A stretch of 64,000 nt of DNA from Owenia fusiformis (Eukaryota > Annelida > Polychaeta > Sabellida > Oweniidae): assembly GCA_903813345.2 (NCBI GenBank), contig CAIIXF020000009.1, positions 37,133,759 to 37,197,758 on the forward strand, read 5' to 3'. The position numbers and the translations under genes are program-made. Below, one piece after another: positions 25,301 to 38,100 of this stretch (positions are counted from its first letter, which is position 1; each line of letters starts with the position of its first letter). The notes below the pieces were generated by a model. That model had not been told where the DNA came from, did no database searches, and saw only the letters and a list, made by a program, of their open reading frames with translations.

Positions 25301-25510
25301 CCCATTGTCCTGCATGTATCCAAACAACGGATCATTCACAGCATTCCATACCATGTAGATTACTTGGGAAGCTTGGAACCAGGCTTCTGATATCTTGTAC
25401 ATGTTGAGAAAAACTTTTACATAGTAGAAGAAGAATACAGAGCCCATCATCCCACTACCAACACTGGTAGATGCGTATGCCACACTTGGCCAGTGAATGT
25501 TCAATTTCAT
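22043..25510 (-). CDS. MFSD13A: MFSD13A/TMEM180-like multi-pass membrane protein (complete, four coding exons)
   Basis: Read on the minus strand, the coding exons are 25510-24623, 23255-23098, 22704-22621 and 22325-22043. They total 1413 bp, in phase throughout, encoding 470 residues. The protein starts MKLNIHWPSVAYASTS. Near residues 59-68 is NDPLFGYMQD, the family's version of the MFS loop 2-3 motif. Many hydrophobic helices follow, then a charged central loop (DIIDKKEDSDK), then the second half with FTARMGGSYYVIRS, SDIIDTDMQQFQR and NALITKPAHSFAPM. The pattern matches animal TMEM180/MFSD13A (about 517 residues in human), a poorly characterised member of the major facilitator/glycoside-pentoside-hexuronide branch whose substrate is unknown. 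A 5' UTR exon part runs to an acceptor at 25552/25553. The family assignment is from remembered motifs, not a search. Confidence 0.85.
22621..22704 (-). CDS. MFSD13A: MFSD13A-like coding exon 3
   Basis: This short 84-bp exon follows CTTCAG and encodes GLAKSTFSFFNMTVSDIIDT and DMQQFQR, ending AA|GTAAG. The SDIIDTD-type acidic segment sits where TMEM180 relatives have a conserved Asp-rich loop. Its length is a multiple of three, so skipping it would keep the frame. Confidence 0.82.
22967..23018. repeat. Short tandem repeat, three copies of about 21 bp
   Basis: The AATGGTGCAGCAGACAT motif is repeated with small changes in MFSD13A-like intron 2. Confidence 0.75.
23098..23255 (-). CDS. MFSD13A: MFSD13A-like coding exon 2
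   Basis: The acceptor TTTTTCAG precedes ITVIFLTPFTARMGGSYYVI, then RSSMWLRIAAGITMFFLGRR and YYILMLIYFLLA. It ends AA|GTAAG. It encodes two probable membrane helices separated by a basic loop. It leaves two bases that become lysine with the next exon. Confidence 0.85.
23665..24265. mobile_element. TTAA-flanked foldback element (601 bp) in MFSD13A-like intron 1
   Basis: The ends AGGAACATTCCTGGCCAGAC and its complement are flanked by TTAA at 23661-23664 and 24266-24269. The inverted similarity covers most of each half. Blocks such as AGATGGCAGC and GATGTCATCGACTCTCAAC appear in both orientations. TTAA target duplication is typical of piggyBac and Kolobok elements. A related half-copy starts this window. 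Confidence 0.85.
24340..24596. mobile_element. TA-flanked CAGTGAAACTTG/CAGGTTTTACTG element
   Basis: Inverted ends with TA on both sides (24338-24339, 24597-24598). It lies 25 bp inside the donor of MFSD13A-like exon 1. Same family as 42121-42297; the left end recurs at 48810. Confidence 0.8.
24623..25510 (-). CDS. MFSD13A: MFSD13A-like coding exon 1 (start codon to first donor)
   Basis: This is a large exon of 296 codons beginning at an ATG that follows an in-frame UTR without upstream coding similarity. It holds the N-terminal six-helix half, the NDPLFGYMQD loop and the start of the second half. It ends ..FFIVPQ at CAG|GTATAG. The donor lies only 25 bp from the end of an inserted TA-flanked element. 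Confidence 0.88.
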
Positions 25511-26202
25511 AATGATGTCAGTATTATGTCAGCTAACAAGTAACTTCGAGACCTGCAAAACAAATAGTGGAATTTACATATGTGCCTGAGCTACATAGGA
25601 ATGCAGATGTGATACCCTCCAACTACCCTAAAACTTCTCCAAGACAATAAATTTTGTGTCGGAACTTGAATGACAACACTAAGGAGGATTAGCTCCCAGA
25701 ATGTAATCTCAATATTTTCCAATGATGAAAATATCAGAATGTCATTATTGTCTGACATTTAATTGGTTATAAATTCATAACCAGCAATCCAAAAGATTTG
25801 AGCTTATATCTTCATCAATTCTTGTGCGTTTTGAATTTTTTGTTACGAAAATCACAACATCTTTCAAGATTGGATTCATTGTTGGAAAATATCAAGATTG
25901 CATTCTGGGAGTCAATCCTCCTTCCATAACACTGTTTTGGATATTTTTTGAGCTGGGGATATTTGGACTAGCCTACCCCCATAAACTAGTTTTGTATTGA
26001 AATCTTGGGGTTGAAAAACGTCATTATTAGACTAGTTGTTTCAAAGCTGAAATTTATCTTAATAACCACTCATCAAGCTTAGTTTCTGTAAGATTTCAAT
26101 ACACAAGTAGTAGGGGTTGAAATCATCCCCTCATTCATGGGCATAGGCCCGGGAACATGTATAAAAAAGAGTCAAATAGTTTACACCAAGTAAAGAGTAG
26201 AC

Positions 26203-26761
26203 TTTATCGCATCCTACAACCCCTTTAGATTGTGGTCGTACGCCCGATTCATTGGTAAGCCTGTCTTTCTACAATGTCGGAGAATGAACTCCGCATTGCA
26301 CTATTAAATGACCTACCTTGATACATTCCAGAGTATTTTAGAATTCTTTTTATGTTGTTAGATCGCCAATTGTATGGGTTTATCGGCAGAACGAAGAGAT
26401 TTTAGTTTTTACATCGGAAACATGTCAGCAATTTTTAAAATGTCGGAAGGGGAATTCCCCAGGGATTTCCCTTATGACTGGTGCATGCCGGGAACTGAAT
26501 GGAGGAATTTGACAGTTGAAATAAGTTAAATATTACATGCAAATATTGCTATCAAAAACGAAAATATCTTCGTTCTGCCGATAAACCCATACAATCGGCG
26601 ATCTAACAACATAAAAAGAATTCTAAAATACTCTGGAATGTATCAAGGTAGGTCATTTAATAGTGCAATGCAGAGTTCATTTTCCGACATTGTAGAAAGA
26701 CAGGCTTACCAATGAATCGGGCGTACGACCACAATCTAAAGGGGTAGTAGGATACGATAAA
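26203..26761. mobile_element. 559-bp foldback element with about 197-bp arms and GTAGAC flanks
   Basis: The arms 26203-26400 and 26565-26761 are almost perfect inverted copies (for example CCCATACAAT with ATTGTATGGG). GTAGAC at 26197-26202 and 26762-26767 may be a 6-bp target duplication; if the ends are C..G, the flank would be TAGA. It lies between the divergent MFSD13A-like and AKR genes. No open frame; non-autonomous. Confidence 0.88.
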
Positions 26762-28566
26762 GTAGACTAAGAATAGCCTCACATTTATGGGATGAATAAT
26801 AGAATAATGTTACTGACTCATAATTACTTGTAGTGACTTTAATAAGACCTCTACGATCAATCAATGAGGCTATTGTATATGCCCATCAAGTATCACTTAT
26901 TTTACATTTTCAACTTTCAGTTTCACTTTCGTTTTTCAATTTTTTTAGAGAAATCATTGTTTCAACTTTGATATGACTGCATACGATATGCATTCAAATA
27001 TAGGACATTAATAGGTTAAAATTGAATTGAAGTTACTCTGTATATTTACTTACTTTTACATATATGTAAAAAGGTGATATTAACGTTTTAATCCTGTCAA
27101 AATAAATGTTTATCGCATTAACTTGGTCACAAAAGCTGCCACTCGTTATCTATATTTCAAGACCTACTATTTATACCTTATTTTCCCTCACTATCAAAAG
27201 GGTATAAAGCATGCAAAATATGAGAAAAAATCTTTAACATCACATTCAATATTTCCTTCATTTTAAGCAATTACTTTCAAAATCTTAATCGTTAAAAATG
27301 ATTGTAGTTGGTTTGTCTCATGAAAACAATTTTGTTATTCGCCGCAGGGAAACTGAGCCCTACATTACACTCGTTTAAATGCTGGTAGGTAAGTAGTTTT
27401 GGAACTTACTTGGTACCTTATCCCATTAATGATATGCCGTGTCACCACTTTGTCAGCTGATATAGGCTTTGATCTTTCTCACAGTCACAAGCCTTTGAAC
27501 GAGTTGAGAAAATTTAAAAATCAAATGATAGTTCTAAGATCTGATCAAATTTCGCTTAGTGTAAACAAATTCCCGGGGTTGAACAATCTTAATGTCTACA
27601 GACATTATTCCATGTCCTTGTTTTGGGTGATTATTAATATCTGTAGATTATAGATAAGCTATATTTCCAAACTACTTCCATCCATCCATATTGCATGCAG
27701 ATACTCTACACTTATCCTTTGTCAGTACTACAGTCTTATTGGCTCGTGCTGAGGCAAGAGCCATATCTCACTTAGGTTCAGTAGTAAGTGATAACGACAA
27801 TGGACTGAGGTTTAACGTTAGTTTACTAGTAGAAAACACGATGAGTTAATATTTATTGATGAAAATGAGTTAATTCCTCGAGCAAAAGTTTAACCCTAAG
27901 GTGTTAGTTTATCAGTAATAAAATTGCGTTAGAGAGGGTTTCAAAAGACATATACGCACATTTTACAACAACACCATGAAAACTGTGCACTGATTTTCGG
28001 CAACATGATTTCCTAAATACGACAGAAATACAAGCAACTTCTTGATTTAGAATTGTGAACAATTTACAGCATTAAAAAAACTCTGAACATTTAACTATTT
28101 TATTAATATCTTCGGAGAATGAGAATCAAATTCACCCATCTTCACTTTTTGATATGTTGTGTGTTTTCTAAGAGGTCCAGGTACTCACAATTTAAAGATC
28201 TTAATCAGTATAAAATGTTCGGATTTTTTCTACTTTTGCCTTTCGGTAACTTACAACCGCGTTAAAAGTAAGCATCCCTATCTATCAATACAATTCATTG
28301 CAACACTGCAAACATCTCCTTCACACGAGCCTTCAAGTGACACAAATTCCTAGCCCCCCCCCCCCCCCATATCCCATCTTTAATTTCTTCCTTCTATCTG
28401 CCTAACGCCTGCCTGCTCCCCAAACTCTTTACTTTTTTAAGTTTTGTATTTACTGATATCCTCATATCAGGAAATAATAAAAATTTATGATAAACTATGG
28501 CATCTCATTTCTTCTCAACCTGGTGCAACATAAAGATACCATGAGTATCAGAATGAATAAACAATG

Positions 28567-28752
28567 CAGTGATCTTCCCAGCATTAAAGCAAGTGGTGCA
28601 GCACCCACCTGAGATTTTAGAAACAGGCTTGCACCCACCTGAAAATTCATTTGCACCCACTTGAAAATAGGTATATTTTGACCAGTTTCAGTCAAAATTG
28701 TGAAAATGAGGATTTTGCACCAACTTGAGAAAAAATCCTGCAGAGAACACTG
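28567..28752. mobile_element. Short CAGTGATCT element, copy 1
   Basis: It carries AGCATTAAAGCAAGTGG, three CACCCACCTGA-type blocks and ends near AACACTG. It matches 49335-49539 in the opposite orientation, so the two define a dispersed family. Confidence 0.75.
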
Positions 28753-29054
28753 TAATATGAATAATGCATTAATTGTCTTGATGTTTGATATAATAAAATG
28801 TCAATCTCAATTCACATTGTCTTGTTATTTCACTTTTGCAAACCCTCATCATCTTAACATTTTTGACCCTTTCTTTCTAGTCCTGTTACATCTAACAACA
28901 TCGTTACTCCTGTAATCACAACAACTTATAGTAATATTCATGAACACTTGAACTTTAAGTACTGGTTGTAAAACTTGTAATAATAACACATACATGTTTG
29001 TAGTCTCAATATTCTTCTCTTCAAGGTTTATTTTAAATCTTCTTCCTCTTCCAG

Positions 29055-29174
29055 GTTAGTAGTAAATCTGAGTTCTAGTCGTTGTTCTCAATATGGCAAA
29101 TATCTCTGTCCCTCAGAGTCTTGATAGCACAGTTGAACTGAATGATGGCTTCAAGATGCCAATGTTTGGCTTAG
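29055..29174 (+). CDS. AKR exon 1 (5' UTR end, start codon at 29093)
   Basis: An acceptor CTCTTCCAG at 29054 implies an upstream non-coding exon. The ATG at 29093 begins MANISVPQSLDSTVELNDGF, followed by KMPMFGLG at a G|GTAAT donor. The ELNDGFKMPMFGLG block is the standard AKR N-terminal beta-hairpin and first barrel strand, which fixes this start within a few residues. Confidence 0.88.
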
Positions 29175-32100
29175 GTAATTATTACACAGTCTTTGTCCAA
29201 ATACTTTATATTTAAGAAATATAGACTGAAGAGCAGGTATTATATTGACGAATAAATACTGCAGGGATAGGCACAAACGTTTTCTGTTCAAAAGCTTTTG
29301 TCCCTAGACCTAAGGTATTTATTACTTATTATACAGTTATAACAGATTCGTTTCAATAACCAGTTTGAATAGTGCTACAGTAAACAGTGCTTGAATTATA
29401 TTTTATTATCACAGTTTTCCTCATCATCTGTACACCCCCTCATCAGCACACTTGGAGGAAATGTAAGTTGTCACTCCTTATTTTTTGTTACTGAAAAACA
29501 CTACAAATTTTCCCTGCTCATCACCATATTTCCTGATTTTGAGAGAATGTGTTTTAAGAAACAATAAAATATCAGTAGGGCAAATTAAAAGGTGGTGTCA
29601 AATCACTACAGAAGTTGATTTTGAACTGTGAAGTGCAGACATGACTTAAAATCACCAAAAAGTTGAGTGACATTCTACATTTCCTCCAAGCTAAATTGGG
29701 ACATTTATTGCATGTTTGTCTTTACTAAATCTTCACATGTTCTAGGTGTATACAAGATGGAAGATGATGCTGAATGTGCAGAGTGTGTTAATGTGGCATT
29801 ATCTAATGGCTACAAGATGATAGATACTGCTGAAATGTACAAGTGAGTCCTCTCTATCTCTATTTAATTATTCAATGTGTTAATGTGGCATTATCTAATG
29901 GCTACAAGATGATAGATACTGCTGAAATGTACAAGTGAGTCCTCTCTATCTCTATTTAATTATTCAATGTGTTAATGTGGCATTATCTAATGGCCACAAG
30001 ATGATAGATACTGCTGAAATGTACAAGTGAGTCCTCCCCATTTCTATTTAATTATCCAATGTGTTAATGTGGCATTATATAATGGCTACAAGATGATAGA
30101 TACTGCTGAAATGTACAAGTGAGTCCTCCCCATTTCTATTTAATTATCCAATGTGTTAATGTGGCATTATATAATGGCTACAAGATGATAGATACTGCTG
30201 AAATGTACAAGTGAGTCCTCTCTATCTCTATTTAATTATTCAATGTGTTAATGTGGCATTATCTAATGGCTACAAGATGATAGATACTGCTGAAATGTAC
30301 AAGTGAGTCCTCTCTATCTCTATTTAATTATTCAATGTGTTAATGTGGCATTATCTAATGGCCACAAGATGATAGATACTGCTGAAATGTACAAGTGAGT
30401 CCTCTCTATCTCTATTTAATTATTCAATGTGTTAATGTGGCATCATCTAATGGCTACAAGATGATAGATACTGCTGAAATGTACAAGTGAGTCCTCTCTA
30501 TCTCTATTTAATTATTCAATGTGTTAATGTGGCATTATCTAATGGCTACAAGATGATAGATACTGCTGAAATGTACAAGTGAGTCCTCCCCATTTCTATT
30601 TAATTATTCAATGTGTTAATGTGGCATTATCTAATGGCTACAAGATGATAGATACTGCTGAAATGTACAAGTGAGTCCTCCCCATTTCTATTTAATTATC
30701 CAATGTGTTAATGTGGCATTATATAATGGCTACAAGATGATAGATACTGCTGAAATGTACAAGTGAGTCCTCTCTATCTCTATTTAATTATTCAATGTGT
30801 TAATGTGGCATTATCTAATGGCTACAAGATGATAGATACTGCTGAAATGTACAAGTGAGTCCTCTCTATCTCTATTTAATTATTCAATGTGTTAATGTGG
30901 CATTATCTAATGGCTACAAGATGATAGATACTGCTGAAATGTACAAGTGAGTCCTCCCCATTTCTATTCAATTATTCAATGTGTTAATGTGGCATTATTT
31001 AATGGCTACAAGATGATAGATACTGCTGAAATGTACAAGTGAGTCCTCCCCATTTCTATTTAATTATCCAATGTGTTAATGTGGCATTATCTAATGGCTA
31101 CAAGATGATAGATACTGCTGAAATGTACAAGTGAGTCCTCCCCATTTCTATTTAATTATCCAATGTGTTAATGTGGCATTATCTAATGGCTACAAGATGA
31201 TAGATACTGCTGAAATATACAAGTGAGTCCTCCCCATTTCTATTTAATTATCCAATGTGTTAATTTGGCATTATCTAATGGCTACAAGATGATAGATACT
31301 GCTGAAATATACAAGTGAGTCCTCCCCATTTCTATTTAATTATTCAATGTGTTAATGTGGCATTATGTAATGGCTACAAGATGATAGATACTGCTGAAAT
31401 GTACAAGTGAGTCCTCCCCATTTCTATTTATTATTCAATATGTATCATATTGTATTTGAACATAAATGACAAGATGTTCAACAGGGAATTGTTCAAATAG
31501 ATTCCTGCATTAAAATTATGAATTCTACAACATAATCCAAATGAATATCTCAGTGTTTCTGACACATTTGGGCATTCGAGGGTGACAACCTTTAGGCTAG
31601 TGTTCTTTGAAGCCTGTGTGACCTCCTACCTCTCCAGCTCTTCCCTTTACAAGGAAGTGAAGCAAATGGAAGGCTACATATTTTCCAATACTGCATATTA
31701 TCTTGATGTAATTTATGTATGAATTGCAGAAAAGGACTTTCATGTTAGGGGGAAGCTGGGTAAATTAGCCATTTATGACAATTAGTATAACTTGTATAAT
31801 GTTCACTGTATACTTCATTTGAGAGTTATTTATTTATTTTCAACATTGTTTAGCATACAGTTTCACATCAAAAACAAGCCTATAAATGGATGATGTCCGG
31901 ATGTTGACAGTGAATAACCCCCCCCCCACAAATAAAACCATCTACCCCTTCATTCCCCCTTATGAAATTCAATTGTTCCTCAACTTCTGGCATTTGGACG
32001 CCATTCCTAATTATTGGTTCGTTATTGGCTTGTAGGTTTGCATAATACACATGTGGAAATTGTACATACATCTAGCCTTTTGTGTGATAAGTCCAACCAA

Positions 32101-35100
32101 TTAATATCCGGATATTAAATTATTTTCATGTATTATTTTATCACTCTTTAACATGTTTGTTGTGTATTTGCTCTTTTAGAAATGAAGAGGGAGTTGGCCG
32201 AGGTCTTAAGAAGTCTGGCCTGAAGCGAGAAGATTATTTTGTTGTCACGAAACTTATGACATTCGGTCACCAACCAGCTACAAATGCATTTAAGCAAAGT
32301 TTAAAAAAGTAAGCACATATTTTGATATTTAGAAATTAGTTAAACTTGTTAAAATTTTAAAAAGATGTAAGAATGAAATCAAATTCAAAAGATTAGACTT
32401 TTATTATAGCATTTCGAGAACCAAACCAAACTAACAAAGATAATCAAATTATGGTTTTTCCAATCTTGATAATGCACTGATATACCCCTCTATAGGTAGC
32501 TAGTGTGTAAATGTAACACTTGATAATAATTATATTACATGAATAAAAAAAATTAAATATGGTAGCAAGCCTTTACAGCATTGAATCATGGACTTTCTGA
32601 TTAAAAAAAGTAAAATTACCATGCATCTTTATTGAGCCACCATACATGAAATGAAATCTTCTTGAGACTAACATAAACAAAATATATAGTTGATATAAAG
32701 AATAAAGTAAGTTTTCACCCAACTTTAAAAAAATTCAAAATTTTAGAGATAATTTTGATGTAAGATTGAGGATATTTGGTGTGTTACTTGATCTACTTGT
32801 CTTACTTTAAGGATTTCTGTTTTAGGTTGGGTTTAGAGTTTGTCGATCTTTATTTAATCCACACACCTAGGTCTTCCAAAGCAAAGATATTAGACTCTTA
32901 CAGGGCAATGATAGAACTGCAGAAGAAGGGATTAATAAGGTAACCAAATTTATTGCTGGAAATAGAGAACGGCTCCAAAAATTCAGTTGGCTTGAAAGTT
33001 GATATTCAAAATGGTTGCTTTCAATAGGAGGAGGCTTCAAGGACATTGTGCCTAATGTTTTTAACCAAATCACTTGTACGAGTATTGATGAATTTTACAA
33101 TGTGCTTTCCATACTGAAATTTTCTAAAATATTGGCTGTTTTTCATCATTTTTTCCAATTGTCAGAAATTCTAGTGAAACCCCTGCATATATATTTCTAT
33201 GATGTGTCTGTTTAAAGTCCCCGTCTAAAGTTTGAAAATATTTTTTTATCATTCATTTACTATTTGTCAGGACTTAAAAAGTGATTTTAGAGATTTTTGA
33301 ACAAAAAAATTTTTTGAACAAAAAGTTGTGAGCATTTCATTTCTCAAATATTCAAATTTCCCGCCATTTTTCAAAAAAAGTTGAAATTTCTTAATCATCA
33401 AATATTTCTTAATGCATTTCAAAAAAGATTATCTTTGTAACACCAATGCAAAGATTGAACAAAAGACACACTATTTCAATAATAAAATTTCATATTTAAT
33501 GGGCCACTTCAATGTTTTAGCTTATCAAAAATATTTTGAAACATTAGTGATGTCACTAAGGTAACAAAAACTTTTTGAAAAAAATTGAATTTATTTTTTC
33601 GATGTCAATCTTTTCTAAATATGCTAGACTTTCATAAAAAACAATGTTGATTGTCTAACCAGGTTAAAAGGAAGAATAAATTATGTTTTAGATATCATTG
33701 TACCATTGGTTTCTATGAGAACTAAAATTTTGAAATGCATTTTTCTCAGAACCATTTTCATGCACTGATAAGTTCATTTCTCGCTTGTTTATCAACCGAT
33801 TTTCTTAATTTTTTCGGCAAAAAACATGGGAGGATGAATGCTATGCATTGGTATGAATTGTGGCTAATTAGAAGATATGAGTGACCTCTAAAAGTTGGTT
33901 TTAAATAAATTCACAAATTTTGGAACAAAAAGTCTATCAAAAACCACTTTTTGAAATTTAAAAAAAACGTTTCACATATCACACTTTGATAACATTGGGT
34001 AAGACTATAATATAAGCCAAAGTGGTTTAAACTTTACATGGGGCCTTTAAAGGATGTGTCCGGGTATATGCCCTTTTGGTCCCTCAGTCAAATGTATGTG
34101 AAATGTGTTTTTTATTACTGTCCTAGTTATATTTCATAAGTATATTTACTTTTTCACGAGTTTTGATGCATAATTAACCCCCTGCTGAGAGTCAGAATAT
34201 AAGTATCTTAATGAAAAAAAATAGTCATTATCATAGAAAAAACACCAATGGCAACATGTATGACTTACAAAGAAGAAATAAATTAAGACCCATAAAGAAT
34301 TTAAAAGAAAATCATATTTTTGAAATATATTTAATGATTAAATTTTTTTTCAAATTTTTGAATTTCCCGCCAGTTTAATTTGAGGGGGAAAAACAAGATG
34401 GCTGCCATTTGATGTAAGAAATATCAGAAAAAAAGTTGCTTCACTTTTAGTTTTCACAATGAGCACAGTTTTCCGGTTTAGGTTTTTTGACTGATTCTGA
34501 TTCTTCATCACCAGGGTCATGTATAGAGATTATAAAATTGAAACCAAAATGTTGTGCTCAGCATGAATTTGACTGAAATATGTGTAACTTCACCAACACA
34601 ATTGAAGTCTCAAAACTGGATGCTCAGTAACTTTGAGTGACTATTAATCCCTTGATTACCCAGATAAACAGCAATTCACTTATCCAGAAATACCATTCAA
34701 TGTCTATACAAAGAAAGTAAGCAATGTTTTGGAGGATATGTTTCAAACCTTTTGTATAAATAATTCATTTAATATTTGCCATTGATTTTTTTCAATTCTG
34801 ACAAAGTGAAATGCACTATCTTTGATGCCAATATTCTTCATTAATTGTGATACAAATTGATATTTTTGTACTCTCAGAAGAAGGATAAGATATTGAAGTT
34901 TAATAATATGTGTGATTGAGTTGCTTTTTCAGACATTACAATTTTCAATATTTTCTAAGTCGATACCCAGACTCATTCCCAGACTCATCCTTTTCAATAT
35001 TACTGCGCTATATTTGAGGTGATGCCTGAATTATTTTTTCAGATTAGGATCGAAATGAAAATGTTGGCATGAAAGGTTGTTTCCAAGCCATTTTACACTT

Positions 35101-38100
35101 TCTTTCTTTCTTTATAGGTCAATAGGGGTCTCTAATTTTGGAGTTAAACACCTTGAAATCTTGAAAGAAGAGGGACTTCCAACTCCAGCTGTCAATCAAA
35201 TAGAGCTCCACCCCTTTCAACACCACAAAGATATCGTGGAGTATTGTAGAGCAAATAATATAGCAGTTATGGGATATTCACCACTCGGGAAGGGTAAACG
35301 ATTGGATGACCCAGATTTATTGCAGATTGCCAACAAGTAGGGTTCTTATCCATTTATCTCTTCAACGCTGCAAACATCCTTTGATATTTTAAAATTAAAT
35401 ATTAGTTCAGACTTATAGTTTACTTTCAACCAGATGGAGCTCTAATCATTTTGGAGGGGCTCTCATTTCTCAGTTGAGCACAGAATTTTGCCAAAAATCA
35501 CAATTATGAATTTGAAAATGTCAGTTTGCCCAAACTTTAGTTACACCATTTACTTTTTTCAAGAAAAGATATGTTTTCTGGGAATCTAGCAGCAAATGTT
35601 ATACATGTTATTAGTATATACTAGTACAAGGGGAAAGAGACTCATTTTAAAAACTAATTTGATCTTTCTTTCCAGGTACCAAAAAACAGTTCCTGAGCTA
35701 TGCATTCGATGGAGTGTACAGAATGGCTTCATAACAATTCCAAAATCAGTCAACCATCAGCGCATCATTGACAACACACACTGCTTCGATTGGTCCATCA
35801 CAGATGATGACATGAGAATAATTGTAAGTATATGTGTCCTTTATATTTCAGTGCATCGTAAAAGTTCTTAAATTCACATTATTCCTTTAGGCCCCCTCTT
35901 TGAGGAATGTATTCCAAATTTAAATTGGACTGCTCAGTTTGGTTTGAAACTAGATTAAAGACCCTAAATGGCCTTACCTGATATTTTCAACAAGTTAAAA
36001 AAAATTGTATTTTGTCTTTTTTTTGTTTTGATTACCAACATAAGATAAAAATTCATATTTTGATTTATTGTGAAAGATGAAATTTTCAGTTGGAACTTCC
36101 TCAATGGTCATGTATGAGCAATGGACTCCGTAGAGTGGATTCAACCGTATTCATATGGGAATAAAAATCATGTGCAAGTTCGCTACATTACTAATAATGT
36201 AGACAGGACTTGGCAAATCGAAAGCAGTGTTGTCGCAATAATCATTGCCAAAATGATCCTTGCTATGTACGGGTGTACAAGAAAAAACATCAATATTTTG
36301 AAAGTTTTCTATATAATCCATATTTTTCACATAAACCACACAATTTTCTTTACTCTTTTCCCATTCAATGATAATTTCACTTATTACATATTTAAACTAA
36401 TTGATATGACTCAATCAGTATCTTTTCAATCTGTACTCCATTGTATACCTAAAAAATTGCCAATTTATTGATGTTTAGTTATGGCACATTGCGACAGCAC
36501 TACTTGAAAGCAAAGATTGCCCTAGAAGGGATAGACAATCGCATGATCTCTGAACGAACATTCTGTGCCAAATATAATCAAGAATCTCCTGAATATATGA
36601 CTTATAATTAATCATATGAGTCAGGTAGACTAACACGTATACAGGATCACTCATCTGATAAAGAAATAGATTGCCCAGATGATGAGATGAAATGGACATA
36701 AAGCAAACCAATGCAATTTTGGTGAATAAACCGACTTGGGACCAACAGATTTGTAAGGGTGTATGTAAAATTAATAAATAAAACTTCAAACTTCATACAA
36801 ATAATCAGGCTCGTAGCCAGGAATTGCCAAGGGGGGTTCAGTTTTCAAAAATTTTCAGGGGGGGGTTCACATTTGATAATTTTGGCCCAAATATGGTGAA
36901 AATCACTTGAAAAGTGCTCAAAATGGTGAAAAACTGCATGATTTTGAAAAAAAAATTTGGCCCTGCGAACCCCCCTCCCCCTCCCCTGGCTACGGGCCTG
37001 ATAATGCACATGATTATTAGATACATTTGCAATGAGATATGCTGCTTTAAAATGATACATACTTGATTACCTGTAGTTTCTTTGGGATTGCATATACACA
37101 AAGTGTGTTCCATGGAGCGTTGAGAGTGCTACATAGATCCATGTCTTAAATACATGAGACATTGACAAATGCAATTTGTACATGTGCAATATTTATAGTT
37201 CTTAAAGGTAGAAGCAGACATAAAACACAACTTTATTTATAATTGTATCGCAATCAGCTATGTTTTGTCTTGGCATCATTCACACTTATGCTTATTCTCT
37301 ATAAAACCCCAAACTATATGTATTCAAGGAAATAATGAACATAGAATTTATTAAAATCTTGTAAATTGTATATTCTTTGGATTTTAAAGACATACCGGTT
37401 GGAAAATCATTAATGTTACTTGCAGTTTTGTCAGCGGATCTCGTGCAAATGTTTAAACAACACCTTTTTGAGAAATGATCAGCCCACAATGCACCGATTC
37501 CAGGGTTTAAATCCTTAAACATTTTAGTACACCTATCATGGTATTATGTAAATATGTACATGTATATATATCATATATTTATTTTAGACTATGTAACGTT
37601 AGTATATGTAATGAACATTAAAGGTCCAGTGTAAAGATTAAACCACTGGCTGATATTGTTTTCTTCTACAATGTAATAAAATTGAAGATGGGAAATAGAA
37701 TATTGTGACTTTTACACAATCTTCCAATGGTATTGAGAAAATAATGTTTTATGATGTTTAGTGGAGTATTTGATGATTTAAGAAAATTTGTTAAAATGGT
37801 TGTAAAATAAAAATGGTGAAAATCATATTTGTTACTTAATAACTAACATTCACTTTTGGAGTAAAAATGTAATAATTATTGGTTTTAGAATATTGCAACT
37901 CCTCATTTTGAATCTCAAATGAATACATACTAGTTAATTTGCATGCTTTCAGCAACAGCTGCCTCAAGCGACTTGTACATCATTCCCCTCTGATCCAACA
38001 AAGCATGTACTCAACTGACATACATCTAAAGTATTGACTGTCTCTAAAATGTCAGCGGATTCTCGAATCCTCTCAAAGGGCCTGAGTGATGTTTACACTA

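Larger units (their letters stand above)
25553..29054. other. Divergent intergenic region between MFSD13A-like gene and AKR
   Basis: Both genes read outward from here and both begin after an acceptor, so upstream non-coding exons and promoters should lie in this stretch. Apart from the foldback at 26203-26761, a C15 run at 28354-28368 and the element at 28567-28752, nothing specific was recognised. No TATA-box call is made because the sequence is AT-rich throughout. Confidence 0.45.

Noticed and set aside
29784-31439. CRISPR-like array
   Set aside because: Units are contiguous, without unique spacers, and derive from an exon-intron boundary in a eukaryotic gene.
36121-36471. 116-codon open frame on the plus strand
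   Set aside because: Lies in the AKR last intron, has no recognised motif, ordinary AT-rich composition and no splice context linking it to the gene.
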